From Peptococcaceae bacterium (GTDB lineage: Bacteria; Bacillota; Desulfotomaculia; Desulfotomaculales; Desulfocucumaceae): a DNA stretch of 64,000 nucleotides. The notes beneath the pieces are model-generated. The model saw only the letters and a program-made list of their open reading frames with translations, searched no databases and was not told where the DNA came from. The stretch covers positions 1-64,000 of the forward strand of contig JAILZP010000003.1 in the NCBI GenBank assembly GCA_023512435.1, written 5' to 3'. Each line of letters begins with the position of its first letter. The first letter of the stretch is position 1. The translations under genes were made by a program, and so were the position numbers. Positions 45,158 through 54,275 of this stretch are shown here, piece after piece.

Positions 45158-45660
45158 TTCTGTTTCCCCTTAATTTTTGAGTTTTTATGGATGCCTTCAA
45201 CTATCCGTTTTCCCTCCTCGCCGGTGCAAAAGGCGAGGTAATCCTCCACAAGGCCGCCGGGGCTGGCCGGAACCGCGTACATTAAAGGTCTGATCAAGGC
45301 AAAAACCCTTTTTTCACCGTCGCGGACCTCTATCGTTTTTACTCCGTCGGCCTGGTAATTGGACGAGGCATACCCGATGGCGCCCGCATCCCTCATCACT
45401 GTGTTCAGTACCGCCCCGGTGGAGGTCATCACCAGCGCCTTGCCGTCGATGGAAGCTTCCTCTCCCATTATAATATCCTTAAACACGTTGTAAGTTCCCG
45501 ACCCGCGCTCCCTGGTGACCGCCGTGACCGGCATGTTCAGTCCCCCGACCTGGTTCCAGTTGGTTATTTTCCCGCTGAACACCTCCCTCAACTGAATGAC
45601 GGTCCAAAGAAACACAAAAACCGTGCCATGCCAGGGGCTTCCTCCGGTTGTTTTTGACAA
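45145..45660 (-). pseudogene. N-terminally truncated PstS-type phosphate-binding protein
   Basis: About 150 residues from QLREVFSGKITNWNQVGG through VTRERGSGTYNVF and GAIGYASSNY to the end match the C-terminal half of PstS. Its N-terminal half and signal peptide are missing. Upstream of the match, the frame reads an unrelated stretch with no ribosome site. The usual length is 280-300 residues. So this is a remnant, not an exported binding protein, unless it was fused to something not visible. The stop overlaps the DUF47 start by 13 bases. Confidence 0.8.
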
Positions 45661-45823
45661 AATACCTTTTTAATATTTAATTATTCTTTTTGGGTTGTAA
45701 AACCCCTTTTAAAAGATTGTTAAAGAACAGTTAAGTATTTGTTAGGACCGGGGGATGCAAACGCGGTCTGCGGCCCCGCGGCAGCATTTCCCCCTTCTGC
45801 CGGTTCCAGGCGCGGCCCGGTAC

Positions 45824-45852
45824 TTGACACTCCGGGACGGCATTGCTATACT
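45824..45852 (+). promoter_or_regulatory. Strong sigmaA promoter of htpG
   Basis: Consensus TTGACA, 17-base spacer, TATACT, 111 bases before the htpG ATG. No CIRCE or HrcA palindrome is visible. The stretch 45661-45823 holds nothing else. Confidence 0.75.
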
Positions 45853-45962
45853 CAACCCTGAAAGTGAGGCTGCGGCCCCCAAACGGCAGGCGACAGCCTG
45901 ATCGGGCCCGCGAGGCGGACAGTTGGGATTGGAATCGGGGGTTGGGAGGAGGTTTGATTTGC

Positions 45963-47846
45963 ATGGATAGTGAAACTTGCGCAAAAGAACCGCAGAAGAT
46001 GGATTTCCAGGCCGAGGTCAGGCGGGTACTTGACATTGTGATCAACTCCCTCTATACCGAAAGAGACATTTTTGTCCGGGAATTGATTTCCAACGCGTCC
46101 GACGCGCTGGAAAAGTTCCGCCTTGTTTCCCTGATGGAAAACGACTTCCGGGACAAAGACCTGCCCCTGGAGATAAACATTGAAACGGACGAGAAGGAAA
46201 ATACCCTGGTGATTGCGGACACCGGCATCGGCATGACCAGGGAGGAACTGATTGAAAACCTCGGCACCATAGCTCATTCCGGGTCAAGGGAGTTCCTGAA
46301 GCGCCTGGCCGAGGGAGACAGCCGGGACGCGCAATTGATCGGGCAGTTCGGGGTGGGGTTTTATTCCGCTTTTATGGTGGCTTCTTCGGTGCGGGTGATG
46401 ACTCTTTCGTACAGGCCGGGGTCCGAGGGCTGGGAATGGGAATCGGACGGGGCCGGCAGCTATACCGTCTCACCGGCCCGGGGACTGAAACGGGGCACCA
46501 GGATTATCATTTCCCTGAAGGAGGACGCCCGGGAGTACGCCGAGGCCGGCCGGATCAAAAAAATCATCAGGCAGTATTCCAATTTCGTCCCCTTTGACAT
46601 CAGGGTGAACGGAGAAAAGGTGAATACCGTTCAGGCCATCTGGGCCCGCAATAAAAGCGAGATAAAGGAAGAGGAATACAGCGAGTTTTTCAAGTTTCTG
46701 ACCAATTCCTTCATGGACCCGATGTACCGCCTGCACCTTTCTTCCGATGCGCCCATTCAGCTTAACGCCCTGTTCTTTATACCCGCCGAAAACCCCGAGC
46801 GCTTCGGGTTCGGCCGCCTTGACCCGGGGGTGAACCTGTATTCCCGGAAGGTTCTGATCCAGCAGAACGCCAGGGACATCCTTCCGGAATACCTGCGTTT
46901 TGTAAAAGGGGTGGTGGACTCCGAGGACCTGCCCCTGAACATTTCCCGGGAAACCACCCAGAACAGCCGGCTGATCAAGAAAATGAGCAGGTTTTTAACC
47001 AGGCGCCTGATTTCTTTCCTGGAGGACGAGGCCTCCAGGGACCAGGAAAAATACCGCCTTTTCTGGGACAAGTTCTCCATGTTCATCAAGGAGGGCTGTG
47101 TCAACGACCCCGACAGCCGGGAACAGCTGGCCAAACTGCTCCGCTTCCAGTCCAGCCGGACCGGGGAGGGGGAGATGATCCCGCTGGCGGATTACGTGGG
47201 CCGGATGAAGGATAACCAGACCGCGATTTACTACCTTAACGGCCCTTCCCGGGAAATAATCGAAGCCGGCCCTTACCTGGAAGCCTTCCGGGAAAGGGAT
47301 ATCGAGGTCCTCTACCTCCTGGACCCGGTGGATGATTTCGTCATGACGGCCCTGCAGGAATTCCAGGGCAAAAAACTCGTTTCCGCCGACCAGGCTGACC
47401 TGGACCTGCCTCCGGCGGAGGCCGCCGGCGGCAGCCGGGAGGTGTTGTCCCCGGAGGAGATCAGGTCTCTCACCGCCTGGATGAAGGAAGTTCTGGGCGA
47501 CACGGTAAGCGACGTGCGGGAGTCCAGGCGCCTGGTGGACAGCCCGGCCATGGTGGTAAACCCGGACCGGATGTTCACCACCACCATGCAGCGTGTCCTG
47601 AGGGCCGCCGACAAGGATTTCGGCGGGGTCGGGCCCAAGGTGCTGGAGATAAACCCCGGGAGCGGGGTCATTGTCAGGCTGGCCAGGTTGCGGGAAAAAG
47701 GGGCCGACGGGGATTTCCTGCGGTCCTGCGTTGAACAGATAGCCGATAACGCCTTCCTGGCGGCCGGACTTCCCGGCGCCAGGGGGAACATGATTGACCG
47801 GATATACAAAATAATGGAAAGGGCGCTGGAAAGTCAGGCTCAATAG
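45963..47846 (+). CDS. htpG: Hsp90 chaperone HtpG
   Basis: 627 residues from ATG 45963 (GGAGGAGG upstream; an upstream in-frame start at 45843 has no support). GHKL ATPase features: ELISNASDALEKFR, DTGIGMTREEL, GQFGVGFYSAFMV. Middle-domain arginine in NISRETTQ and the C-terminal dimerisation region. ATP-driven folding and holding of client proteins. No dnaK/groEL partner in this window. Confidence 0.95.
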   Translation: MDSETCAKEPQKMDFQAEVRRVLDIVINSLYTERDIFVRELISNASDALEKFRLVSLMENDFRDKDLPLEINIETDEKENTLVIADTGIGMTREELIENLGTIAHSGSREFLKRLAEGDSRDAQLIGQFGVGFYSAFMVASSVRVMTLSYRPGSEGWEWESDGAGSYTVSPARGLKRGTRIIISLKEDAREYAEAGRIKKIIRQYSNFVPFDIRVNGEKVNTVQAIWARNKSEIKEEEYSEFFKFLTNSFMDPMYRLHLSSDAPIQLNALFFIPAENPERFGFGRLDPGVNLYSRKVLIQQNARDILPEYLRFVKGVVDSEDLPLNISRETTQNSRLIKKMSRFLTRRLISFLEDEASRDQEKYRLFWDKFSMFIKEGCVNDPDSREQLAKLLRFQSSRTGEGEMIPLADYVGRMKDNQTAIYYLNGPSREIIEAGPYLEAFRERDIEVLYLLDPVDDFVMTALQEFQGKKLVSADQADLDLPPAEAAGGSREVLSPEEIRSLTAWMKEVLGDTVSDVRESRRLVDSPAMVVNPDRMFTTTMQRVLRAADKDFGGVGPKVLEINPGSGVIVRLARLREKGADGDFLRSCVEQIADNAFLAAGLPGARGNMIDRIYKIMERALESQAQ

Positions 47847-47891
47847 GGAAAGTAATGAATATTCACAATAAACAAAAAACGGTTGAAAACC

Positions 47892-47930
47892 GCCCCCTTC
47901 TTTACTATTATAAACTCAAGGGGGCTTTTT
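47892..47930 (+). terminator. Terminator of htpG
   Basis: GCCCCCTT/AAGGGGGC stem, 18-base loop, TTTTT tail. Confidence 0.7.
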
Positions 47931-47932
47931 AA

Positions 47933-48079
47933 ATGTTTCGTTATATCTGGAAGGAAAACAGTGGGCACGGACAGGAGGAGGAAGACAGCCTCCTTGAAAA
48001 TCTGGTCAATGCGGCGGGGCTTTTTGCTGTCTCCATCCTGATGATGGTTTTGGTCATGAAGGTCTGGCCCATCAATTAA
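47933..48079 (+). CDS. 48-aa membrane mini-protein
   Basis: ATG 8 bases after AAGGGGG, which is also the right arm of the htpG terminator. Acidic N-terminus (QEEEDSLLENLV), then one span (AGLFAVSILMMVLVMKV). Not recognised. It could be read through from htpG. Confidence 0.45.
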   Translation: MFRYIWKENSGHGQEEEDSLLENLVNAAGLFAVSILMMVLVMKVWPIN

Positions 48080-48211
48080 ATAAGCCGGATCTTATGTCTT
48101 GTAGTTCACAATCCCGGATGTGCCCGGAAAAAGCCAGAAGATGTTTTTTCGCGCCGCTGCTGGGATTTATCATTGTAGCTGTTTTTTTGGCTGAATTTAG
48201 CTTTAAAAGTA

Positions 48212-48318
48212 TTGACAGGTGACTGTCCAATTGTTACTATAAGTACAAATAAAAAGTTGGGCTGAATCGAACCACGATAGGCCGGTTTTCTTTCCAGACA
48301 CAGGGAAGAAAAACCGGC
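48212..48318 (+). promoter_or_regulatory. Promoter and structured leader of the TauE/SafE cluster
   Basis: TTGACA (48212-48217), 17-base spacer, TACTAT (48235-48240). ATTGACAG GTGA CTGTCCAAT, a near-palindrome, overlaps the -35 box as a possible operator. The transcript then has a GCCGGTTTTCTTTCC hairpin with its complement at 48281-48318 around a 7-base loop. It could be an attenuator or an unassigned riboswitch. The gene-free gap 48080-48517 is 438 bases; 48319-48517 shows no gene. Confidence 0.6.
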
Positions 48319-48517
48319 TTGCCTGTTTTATAGGGGTGATTTTGTTAATCAAAAAAGGGCAATAGAATTTTTGATATAGATGGATCTGATGGATTTGGGA
48401 GGCATTTTGTGGATATAGGAAAGTGAAAGATATAACGTGTACATGTGAATGTAAAGTGTTGCAGGGAACGGATTAGATCGCAGAGGATTTCAAAACCAAG
48501 GACGGGAGGTGATCCAT

Positions 48518-48628
48518 ATGTTAAAGGATGCTTTGGCCAAACTCATCATGGTGGCAACGTGCGTGGGCTTCGTCGGGTTCTGGCTGTATTGCATCTTTAG
48601 CGGGAACATAGTGGGTAAGGTAGGCTAA
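48518..48628 (+). CDS. 36-aa membrane mini-protein
   Basis: ATG 4 bases after GGGAGGTGATC. One hydrophobic span (LIMVATCVGFVGFWLYCIF), short charged ends. First gene of the TauE/SafE cluster. Not recognised. Confidence 0.65.
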   Translation: MLKDALAKLIMVATCVGFVGFWLYCIFSGNIVGKVG

Positions 48629-48665
48629 ATAAAATGCAAGTACATTTAATGAAAGGGGTGTAACT

Positions 48666-48854
48666 ATGTTAATGGAATTTTTCACCTGGGGAGCTGCCCT
48701 GTCCAAGAACAATCCCGTGGCCTACGGTTTCCTGGTGATGACAACCATGGCCGGCCTGGGAGTATCTATTGCCGTGGTCATTGACCTTATTATCAGATTA
48801 CTTGGAGTCAACCTGGGTTACTACAAGAAAGAATTTGAGGACCAGCTTCATTAG
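48666..48854 (+). CDS. 62-aa membrane protein, paralog of the 58-aa gene after the permease
   Basis: ATG after AAAGGGGTG. MLMEFFTWGAAL then PVAYGFLVMTTMAGLGVSIA, a short stretch DLIIRLLGVNLGYYKK. The central VxYGxLVxxTMAxLGxxI and IRxLGxNLxxY segments recur in the 58-aa product at 51123. This and its paralog flank the TauE-like permease and the 270-aa protein. Function unknown; may assemble with the permease. Confidence 0.75.
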   Translation: MLMEFFTWGAALSKNNPVAYGFLVMTTMAGLGVSIAVVIDLIIRLLGVNLGYYKKEFEDQLH

Positions 48855-48885
48855 AAAATGATGAATTTACCGGAGGTGATCTTTT

Positions 48886-50109
48886 ATGGTATACATGCCT
48901 GTTGCCGGCGTGGAAATGGCCTGGTGGCCGCTGGTGCTGATCGGCTTTTGCGTGGGCGTTATCGGCGGGTATTTCGGGATTGGCGGGGCATTCATGGTCA
49001 CTCCTTCGCTTAATATTTTCGGCTTTCCGATGGCATACGCCGTTGGCACCGACCAGGCGCACCTGGCCGGCAAGTCCATCGTGGCCACCTTCCGCCACTG
49101 GAAATTCGGGCACGTCAGCGTAGTCATTGCATTCGTATTTATAATCGGGACCTTCGCCGGTGTTGAGGTCGGCGCCCAGACCCTGATGTGGCTCACCAAG
49201 AAAGGCATAGCCGGCCCGGTGGTGCGCTGGATCTACATTGCCCTGCTCGGCGGCCTGGCCATCTGGATGTTTTACGACTACTTCGCCAACCTCAGGGCGG
49301 CCAGACAGTCGGGCAGAGAGCTGACTGACAAGGTGGGCACCAAGCTGTCCGAGTGGGTACACACCAAGCTTAATGTTCCCCCCATGGTCTACTGCAAGGT
49401 CACCAAGATCCGCATCTCGGCCTGGGCGATAGTCTTCATTGCCTGCCTCACCGGTCTGGTGGCAGGCATCCTGGGTGTGGGCGGCGGCTTTTTCCGGGTG
49501 CCCTGCATGGTGTACGTCCTGGGCATGCCCACCAAGATCGCCGTCGGTACCGACCTCTTCGAGATCGTGATGAGCGGCGCTTACGGCGGACTGTCATACG
49601 GGATGAAGGGCGCCGTGGAGCTGCTGGGCGCGACCCTGATGCTGGTGGGCGCCGCGGTGGGGGCCCAAATCGGCACCCTCACCACCAAGTATGTCTTCGG
49701 CTTCTTTATCCGCCTCCTGCTGGCCATCACCATATCCCTGGCCTGCGTGTCGGTGGTGCTGAAGCAGATCGCCTACTACTTTGAAGTGACATACATGAAG
49801 GAGTTCACCGCCCTGTTGACCTCCAAGCTGGGCATGAAGGCCGCCGAGGTCAAAAACCTTACCGGCGGCGCCCTGACCGCCCAGAAAAAGGCCCTGATGT
49901 ACCAGTACATGGTGGAGAAACTGAACAGGCCGGACATGTTCGATGCGTTCTCTACCAACTACCTCCTCACCAACCTGAGCCAGTATATTATGCTGGGATC
50001 GGCGGTGGGCCTGTCGCTGTTCCTCATCTTCCTGTGCGTCCGCGGCATACTCAGGGAGCGCCAGGAGCGCCTGGCCGCGGTGGCGGCGGAATCCCAGACC
50101 GCCAAGTGA
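48886..50109 (+). CDS. TauE/SafE-family sulfite exporter-like permease
   Basis: 407 residues with eight or more spans and the family marks IGGYFGIGGAFMV and GLVAGILGVGGGFFRVP (glycine-rich pore motifs in both halves). A hydrophilic loop of about 50 residues and a C-terminal cytoplasmic helix region. Members carry sulfite, organosulfonates or related anions. ATG after GGAGGTG. In the center of the mini-gene cluster. Confidence 0.85.
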   Translation: MVYMPVAGVEMAWWPLVLIGFCVGVIGGYFGIGGAFMVTPSLNIFGFPMAYAVGTDQAHLAGKSIVATFRHWKFGHVSVVIAFVFIIGTFAGVEVGAQTLMWLTKKGIAGPVVRWIYIALLGGLAIWMFYDYFANLRAARQSGRELTDKVGTKLSEWVHTKLNVPPMVYCKVTKIRISAWAIVFIACLTGLVAGILGVGGGFFRVPCMVYVLGMPTKIAVGTDLFEIVMSGAYGGLSYGMKGAVELLGATLMLVGAAVGAQIGTLTTKYVFGFFIRLLLAITISLACVSVVLKQIAYYFEVTYMKEFTALLTSKLGMKAAEVKNLTGGALTAQKKALMYQYMVEKLNRPDMFDAFSTNYLLTNLSQYIMLGSAVGLSLFLIFLCVRGILRERQERLAAVAAESQTAK

Positions 50110-50230
50110 TGTCAGCGTCAGTTGAAAAGGCCGCCCTGGTTTGGGCTATCAGGGCGGCCACTAATTTTCAATTCCTCGACAAGGAACAGCAGCCTGTTTT
50201 GCAATATTTTTCTTGAGAGGAGGATAGCCT

Positions 50231-51043
50231 GTGTGGGAAGCTGTATTAATAAGCGGATCGTCCAGGGTTAAAACCAGGGAAGACATCGTTCCGGAGAACC
50301 TCGACCCGATGGGGCCGCGGGACCGTGTGCTGTCATCGCTTGAAAACACCTTTTCCGGAAAAAACATACCGGGTACCGGACGGGTCGTTGCCCGGGGGGG
50401 CAATTTCGACATTCACTTTGATGCGGGGGAGGACGATCCGGTCAGGGAGATAAGGTTGATCACAAACGGTGAGCCTTATTATATTATTGAGCTTCTGTAC
50501 GAAAAATACAAATGGAAAGCCCTTGACTTGCAAATGAATGAAATCGTCGAGATTGACCCGGAAAAGCCTGAAAATCAACGGCCAGAACCTCGGGAGAACC
50601 GGAAAGATGTTCCGGAGGAAACAATGGCGTCCGGGAAACAGGGAACAGCATTTTTGAAATACTTTTCCCTGGTGGCTGCCGTGCTGGTTCTGGAAGCCAT
50701 TGCAAGGCCATATTTCGGAAGCGCCACCATAAAAGGGTTGTTCAGCACCGCGGTTTCGCTTTGCACCCTGTTCATACTCTACAGGTTCGGCCGGAACGAC
50801 AGTTCTGTCGGCAAGGGCCAGGCCCTGATCATGAGCCTGGCGGTGAGCTTGCTTCTGGTGGCATTAAATTTGGCCAAGAACTGGGAAATTGCCTCGAGAG
50901 GTCTGGATGGCAGCATCGTAAAGGCCTTATCTTTTGCCTTCATTTTAAAAGCCGGAATATACTACCTGTTTATTTTCCTGGGTATTAAGATCAGGATTTC
51001 GAAAGAGGAAGGCGAGCCGACGCTTGAGTTCAGATGGCGATAA
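50231..51043 (+). CDS. 270-aa protein: soluble N-terminal part plus membrane C-terminal half
   Basis: GTG after GAGAGGAGGATA. The N-terminal ~130 residues are charged and soluble (ENTFSGKNIPGTGRVVARGG, YIIELLYEKYKW), then a proline/glutamate-rich linker, then four hydrophobic segments from about 140 (FLKYFSLVAAVLVLEAI, ALIMSLAVSLLLVALNL). Not recognised. It lies 121 bases after the permease, likely its co-transcribed accessory. Confidence 0.7.
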   Translation: MWEAVLISGSSRVKTREDIVPENLDPMGPRDRVLSSLENTFSGKNIPGTGRVVARGGNFDIHFDAGEDDPVREIRLITNGEPYYIIELLYEKYKWKALDLQMNEIVEIDPEKPENQRPEPRENRKDVPEETMASGKQGTAFLKYFSLVAAVLVLEAIARPYFGSATIKGLFSTAVSLCTLFILYRFGRNDSSVGKGQALIMSLAVSLLLVALNLAKNWEIASRGLDGSIVKALSFAFILKAGIYYLFIFLGIKIRISKEEGEPTLEFRWR

Positions 51044-51122
51044 ATTCCCCGGCCGGGAAGTATAAGTTTCCGGATTGCCGGTCGCCTGGATGGCTGGAGT
51101 ACCGGCGGAATGGAGGGATAAT

Positions 51123-51299
51123 ATGTTTGAAATGTTTAACGATATCGTGCTGTGGTCGTTTAACAACTCCAGGATCGTGTACGCATTGATCGTGGTGGTG
51201 GTCATGGCGGTTCTGGGGTCGGTGATAGGGATTTGCGCTGACTTTTTTATCAGGGCTTTGGGAATCAACCTGGACAAATACACGGACAGCCATACCTGA
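51123..51299 (+). CDS. 58-aa membrane protein, paralog of the 62-aa gene
   Basis: ATG after GGAGGG. VYALIVVVVMAVLGSVIGI and FIRALGINLDKY match the corresponding segments of the 62-aa product (VAYGFLVMTTMAGLGVSIA, IIRLLGVNLGYY). A strong GC hairpin follows at 51315-51344. Confidence 0.75.
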   Translation: MFEMFNDIVLWSFNNSRIVYALIVVVVMAVLGSVIGICADFFIRALGINLDKYTDSHT

Positions 51300-51314
51300 C
51301 AGGCGTGAAGAACC

Positions 51315-51344
51315 GCGGCCGCCGGCCTTTGGGCCGGCGGCCGC
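51315..51344 (+). terminator. GC-rich hairpin ending the TauE/SafE cluster
   Basis: Perfect 13-bp stem GCGGCCGCCGGCC with its complement around a 4-base loop; no T run, so termination efficiency is uncertain. Confidence 0.6.
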
Positions 51345-51459
51345 ATTGATGTCTGCGGCCGGAATGCGCTGCATAATTGGCGGCCGCCCGGAGGAAAATT
51401 AAGACTTGCATAGAAGTGATAGTATATTCTTGGTTGGGAATATACGGATTGGAGCAGGC

Positions 51460-52629
51460 ATGTCGGAATTGCAGCTGATCGCGACGTCGGCCTTCGGTCT
51501 GGAGGCCGTGGTGGCCAGGGAGGTCAGGGAACTGGGCTACCGGGAAGTACGCGTGGAAAACGGCAGGGTCACTTTCTCGGCCGGCCCGGAGGCTGTTTGC
51601 CGGGCAAATCTGTGGATCAGGACCGCCGACCGGGTGCTTCTAAAAATGGGTGAATTCGAGGCCCGGACCTTTGAGGAGCTTTTTGAGCAAACCAGGAGTC
51701 TGCCCTGGCCCGACTGGATAACCGCCGACGCCTCTTTCCCGGTGTCGGGCAAATCAATCAATTCAAGACTTTTCAGTGTTCCGGACTGCCAGGCCATAGT
51801 CAAAAAGGCCATTGTTGAAAAAATGAAGACCCGCTACCGGAGGAGCTGGTTTGAGGAAACAGGTCCCCGCTACAGGGTGGAGGTGGCGCTGCTTAAGGAC
51901 ACCGTTACCCTGACCATGGACACCAGCGGGGCGGGGCTGCACAAAAGGGGGTACAGGAAGCTGGGCAGCGAAGCCCCGCTGAGGGAGACCCTGGCCGCCG
52001 CCATAATACTGCTGAGCCGTTGGCAGCCTGACCGGGTTTTGATTGACCCGTTTTGCGGGTCCGGCACCATTCCCATCGAGGCCGCCCTCATTGCCCTCCG
52101 CATGGCGCCGGGACTGAACAGGGAATTCGACGCCGAAAAGTGGCCGGCCATACCGGGTGAATTGTGGAGGAGGGCCAGGGAAGAGGCTGAGGACAGGGTT
52201 GTCCGGAACTTTAAGCCGAAGGTGCACGGGTTCGACATTGACGGCGGGGTGCTGGACCTGGCCCGCTACCACGCCCGCCGGGCGGGTCTGGGGGAGGCCG
52301 TCACCTTCCAGGAGAGGCCTGTTTCGGACCTGCGTTCAAGGCACAGGTACGGGCATATTATCTGCAACCCGCCGTACGGCTTGAGGCTGGGGGAAAAGGC
52401 CGGGGTGGAGCGGCTGTACAGGGAAATGGGAAAGGTGTTCAGGGGATTGGACACCTGGTCTTATTACATACTTACCGCCCATCCGGCCTTCGACCGCCTT
52501 TTCGGACGCCGGCCGGACAAAAAAAGGAAGCTTTATAACGGGAGGATCCAGTGCAATCTGTACCAGTATTTCGGGCCCAGGCCGCCCCGGGAGGACGGGG
52601 GGCGGGATCTGCGGGAATCAGAAGGTTAA
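51460..52629 (+). CDS. THUMP-domain rRNA methyltransferase (RlmL/YpsC-like)
   Basis: 389 residues from ATG 51460 (GGAG upstream). N-terminal THUMP-like RNA-binding part (about 5-160), then the UPF0020 SAM-dependent methyltransferase with FCGSGTIPIEAAL and the catalytic NPPYGLRLG. It methylates a guanosine of 23S rRNA in relatives. Alone on the plus strand. Confidence 0.9.
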   Translation: MSELQLIATSAFGLEAVVAREVRELGYREVRVENGRVTFSAGPEAVCRANLWIRTADRVLLKMGEFEARTFEELFEQTRSLPWPDWITADASFPVSGKSINSRLFSVPDCQAIVKKAIVEKMKTRYRRSWFEETGPRYRVEVALLKDTVTLTMDTSGAGLHKRGYRKLGSEAPLRETLAAAIILLSRWQPDRVLIDPFCGSGTIPIEAALIALRMAPGLNREFDAEKWPAIPGELWRRAREEAEDRVVRNFKPKVHGFDIDGGVLDLARYHARRAGLGEAVTFQERPVSDLRSRHRYGHIICNPPYGLRLGEKAGVERLYREMGKVFRGLDTWSYYILTAHPAFDRLFGRRPDKKRKLYNGRIQCNLYQYFGPRPPREDGGRDLRESEG

Positions 52630-52660
52630 ATTAAATCCGCCGGTCAAGGAGGTTAAAGAA

Positions 52661-54073
52661 ATGAACAAGGATGAATCCATCAAGAAGTATGCCCTGATGG
52701 TGGCCATGGCGGCATCCTTTCTGACCCCCTTCATGGGCAGCGCCATAAATCTGGCGGTGCCTTCCATCGGGAAGGATTTCAACAGCAGCGCGCTGCTGTT
52801 GAGCTGGGTGGTTACCAGCTACCTCCTGGCCTCGGCTGCGTTGCTGGTGCCATTCGGCCGGCTGGCCGACATAGTCGGCCGGAAGAAAATTTTCCTCCTG
52901 GGGGTGCTGTCTTTTTCCGTGTTCTCACTGCTGTGCGGCCTGTCCCGCTCCGTTGAGGCGCTGATTTTTTTCCGGGCCCTCCAGGGGGCCGGAAGCGCCA
53001 TGATTTTCGGGACCGGCATGGCCATACTGACCTCGGTTTTTCCGCCCCAGGAAAGGGGCAGGGTGCTGGGCCTGAACGTGGCCGTGGTGTACGTCGGCCT
53101 TTCCCTGGGGCCGGTGCTGGGGGGATGGATGAACCACAACCTTGGCTGGCAGTCCATTTTTTATTTCAACGTCCTGGTGGGGATTTACATCTTGTTTTTC
53201 ACGGCATCGAAGTTGAAGGGGGAGTGGACCGGGGCCAGGGGCGAGAGCTTTGACCTGGCCGGGGCGGTGCTGTATTCCTCCGGCCTGGTCATGTTTATGT
53301 ACGGGATCTCGTCGTTGGCCGCCTCGGCGTGGGCGAAGTACATTTTGCTGGCGGGCCTGGCCTTGCTGATATTTTTTGTCCGGTATGCGGTCAGGACAAA
53401 ACAGCCCGTATTGGATATAAAACTCTTCAGCGGGAACGTCACCTTCGCCTTTTCCAACCTGGCGGCCCTGATCAATTACAGCGCCACCTTTGCGGTGGGC
53501 TTCCTCCTCTCCCTGCACCTCCAGGTGGTGATGGGGTACAACTCCCAGACCGCCGGCCTGATTCTCCTTTCCCAGCCGGTGCTGATGGCGCTGCTGTCTC
53601 CTTTTGCCGGCAGGCTTTCCGACCGGGTGGAGCCAAGGGTGGTTTCTTCCTGGGGCATGGCCCTGACCACCCTGGGGCTGTTCGTATTCTGCTTTATAAA
53701 TCCGGGCATGCCCATCTGGTTTATAATGCTGAATCTGGCCCTGCTGGGAACGGGCTTCGCCCTGTTCTCCTCGCCCAACAGCAACGCTGTGATGGGATCG
53801 GTGGAAAAGAGGTTTTACGGCGTGGCTTCCTCGACCCTGGGCACCATGCGGCTTACCGGGCAGGCGGTGAGCATGGCCATAGTCACCCTGATCACAGCCT
53901 TTTTTGTGGGAAATGTGGCATTAAGCCCGGCGTACTCGGGACTGCTGATTAAGAGCGCCAGAACAGCCTTTATCGTGTTCACCGCCCTGTGTTTTGCCGG
54001 AGTTTTCGCTTCCCTGGCCCGGGGCAACGTGAGGCCGGGAGCCGGCCCAGGAAAGGCGGGAATTGGGAATTAG
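52661..54073 (+). CDS. MFS transporter, DHA2 (14-span) drug-efflux type
   Basis: 470 residues. SINLAVPSIGKDFN-type first loop, then LLVPFGRLADIVGRKKIFLLG (motif A) and RVLGLNVAVVYVGLSLGPVLGGW (motif C), which marks drug/proton antiporters. About 14 spans. ATG after AAGGAGG. Substrate unknown. Confidence 0.9.
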   Translation: MNKDESIKKYALMVAMAASFLTPFMGSAINLAVPSIGKDFNSSALLLSWVVTSYLLASAALLVPFGRLADIVGRKKIFLLGVLSFSVFSLLCGLSRSVEALIFFRALQGAGSAMIFGTGMAILTSVFPPQERGRVLGLNVAVVYVGLSLGPVLGGWMNHNLGWQSIFYFNVLVGIYILFFTASKLKGEWTGARGESFDLAGAVLYSSGLVMFMYGISSLAASAWAKYILLAGLALLIFFVRYAVRTKQPVLDIKLFSGNVTFAFSNLAALINYSATFAVGFLLSLHLQVVMGYNSQTAGLILLSQPVLMALLSPFAGRLSDRVEPRVVSSWGMALTTLGLFVFCFINPGMPIWFIMLNLALLGTGFALFSSPNSNAVMGSVEKRFYGVASSTLGTMRLTGQAVSMAIVTLITAFFVGNVALSPAYSGLLIKSARTAFIVFTALCFAGVFASLARGNVRPGAGPGKAGIGN

Positions 54074-54133
54074 TGGTTGAAGAGCTGGGAGTGGGAGTTG
54101 GAACCGGGTTTGAAAATATTGCCGTTTCTTCTC

Positions 54134-54162
54134 TTGATGCCGTTTATACGGTCAGGTATAAT
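54134..54162 (+). promoter_or_regulatory. SigmaA promoter of the manganese riboswitch
   Basis: TTGATG, 17-base spacer, TATAAT, about 20 bases before the riboswitch. The gene-free gap 54074-54445 also holds a short direct repeat right after the MFS stop. Confidence 0.7.
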
Positions 54163-54181
54163 ATTTATAAAATAAATATAT

Positions 54182-54275
54182 AAAAGGGAGTAGCTTTTAC
54201 GGCAGCAGCCGTCAGTACAGGGAAAAGCCCCTCGGCTCTGCCGGCAACTGCGGGTTGTTAGCGAGACTTTTATCA
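54182..54275 (+). promoter_or_regulatory. yybP-ykoY manganese riboswitch
   Basis: The two conserved junction strands are present: AAAAGGGAGTAGC at the 5' side and AGCGAGACTTTTATC at the 3' side, closing a long helix with internal hairpins (CAGTACAGGGAAAAGCCCCTC, CTGCCGGCAACTGCGGG). This is the Mn2+-sensing layout. The terminator overlaps its 3' strand, so Mn2+ binding should favour read-through into the HtpX-like gene. Confidence 0.85.

Noticed and set aside
45843-45962. Longer htpG start at 45843
   Set aside because: It begins inside the -10 box region, with no ribosome site; GGAGGAGG precedes ATG 45963.
48240-48290. tRNA T-arm-like GGTTCGATTC on the minus strand near the TauE leader
   Set aside because: No acceptor or anticodon stem can be drawn around it.
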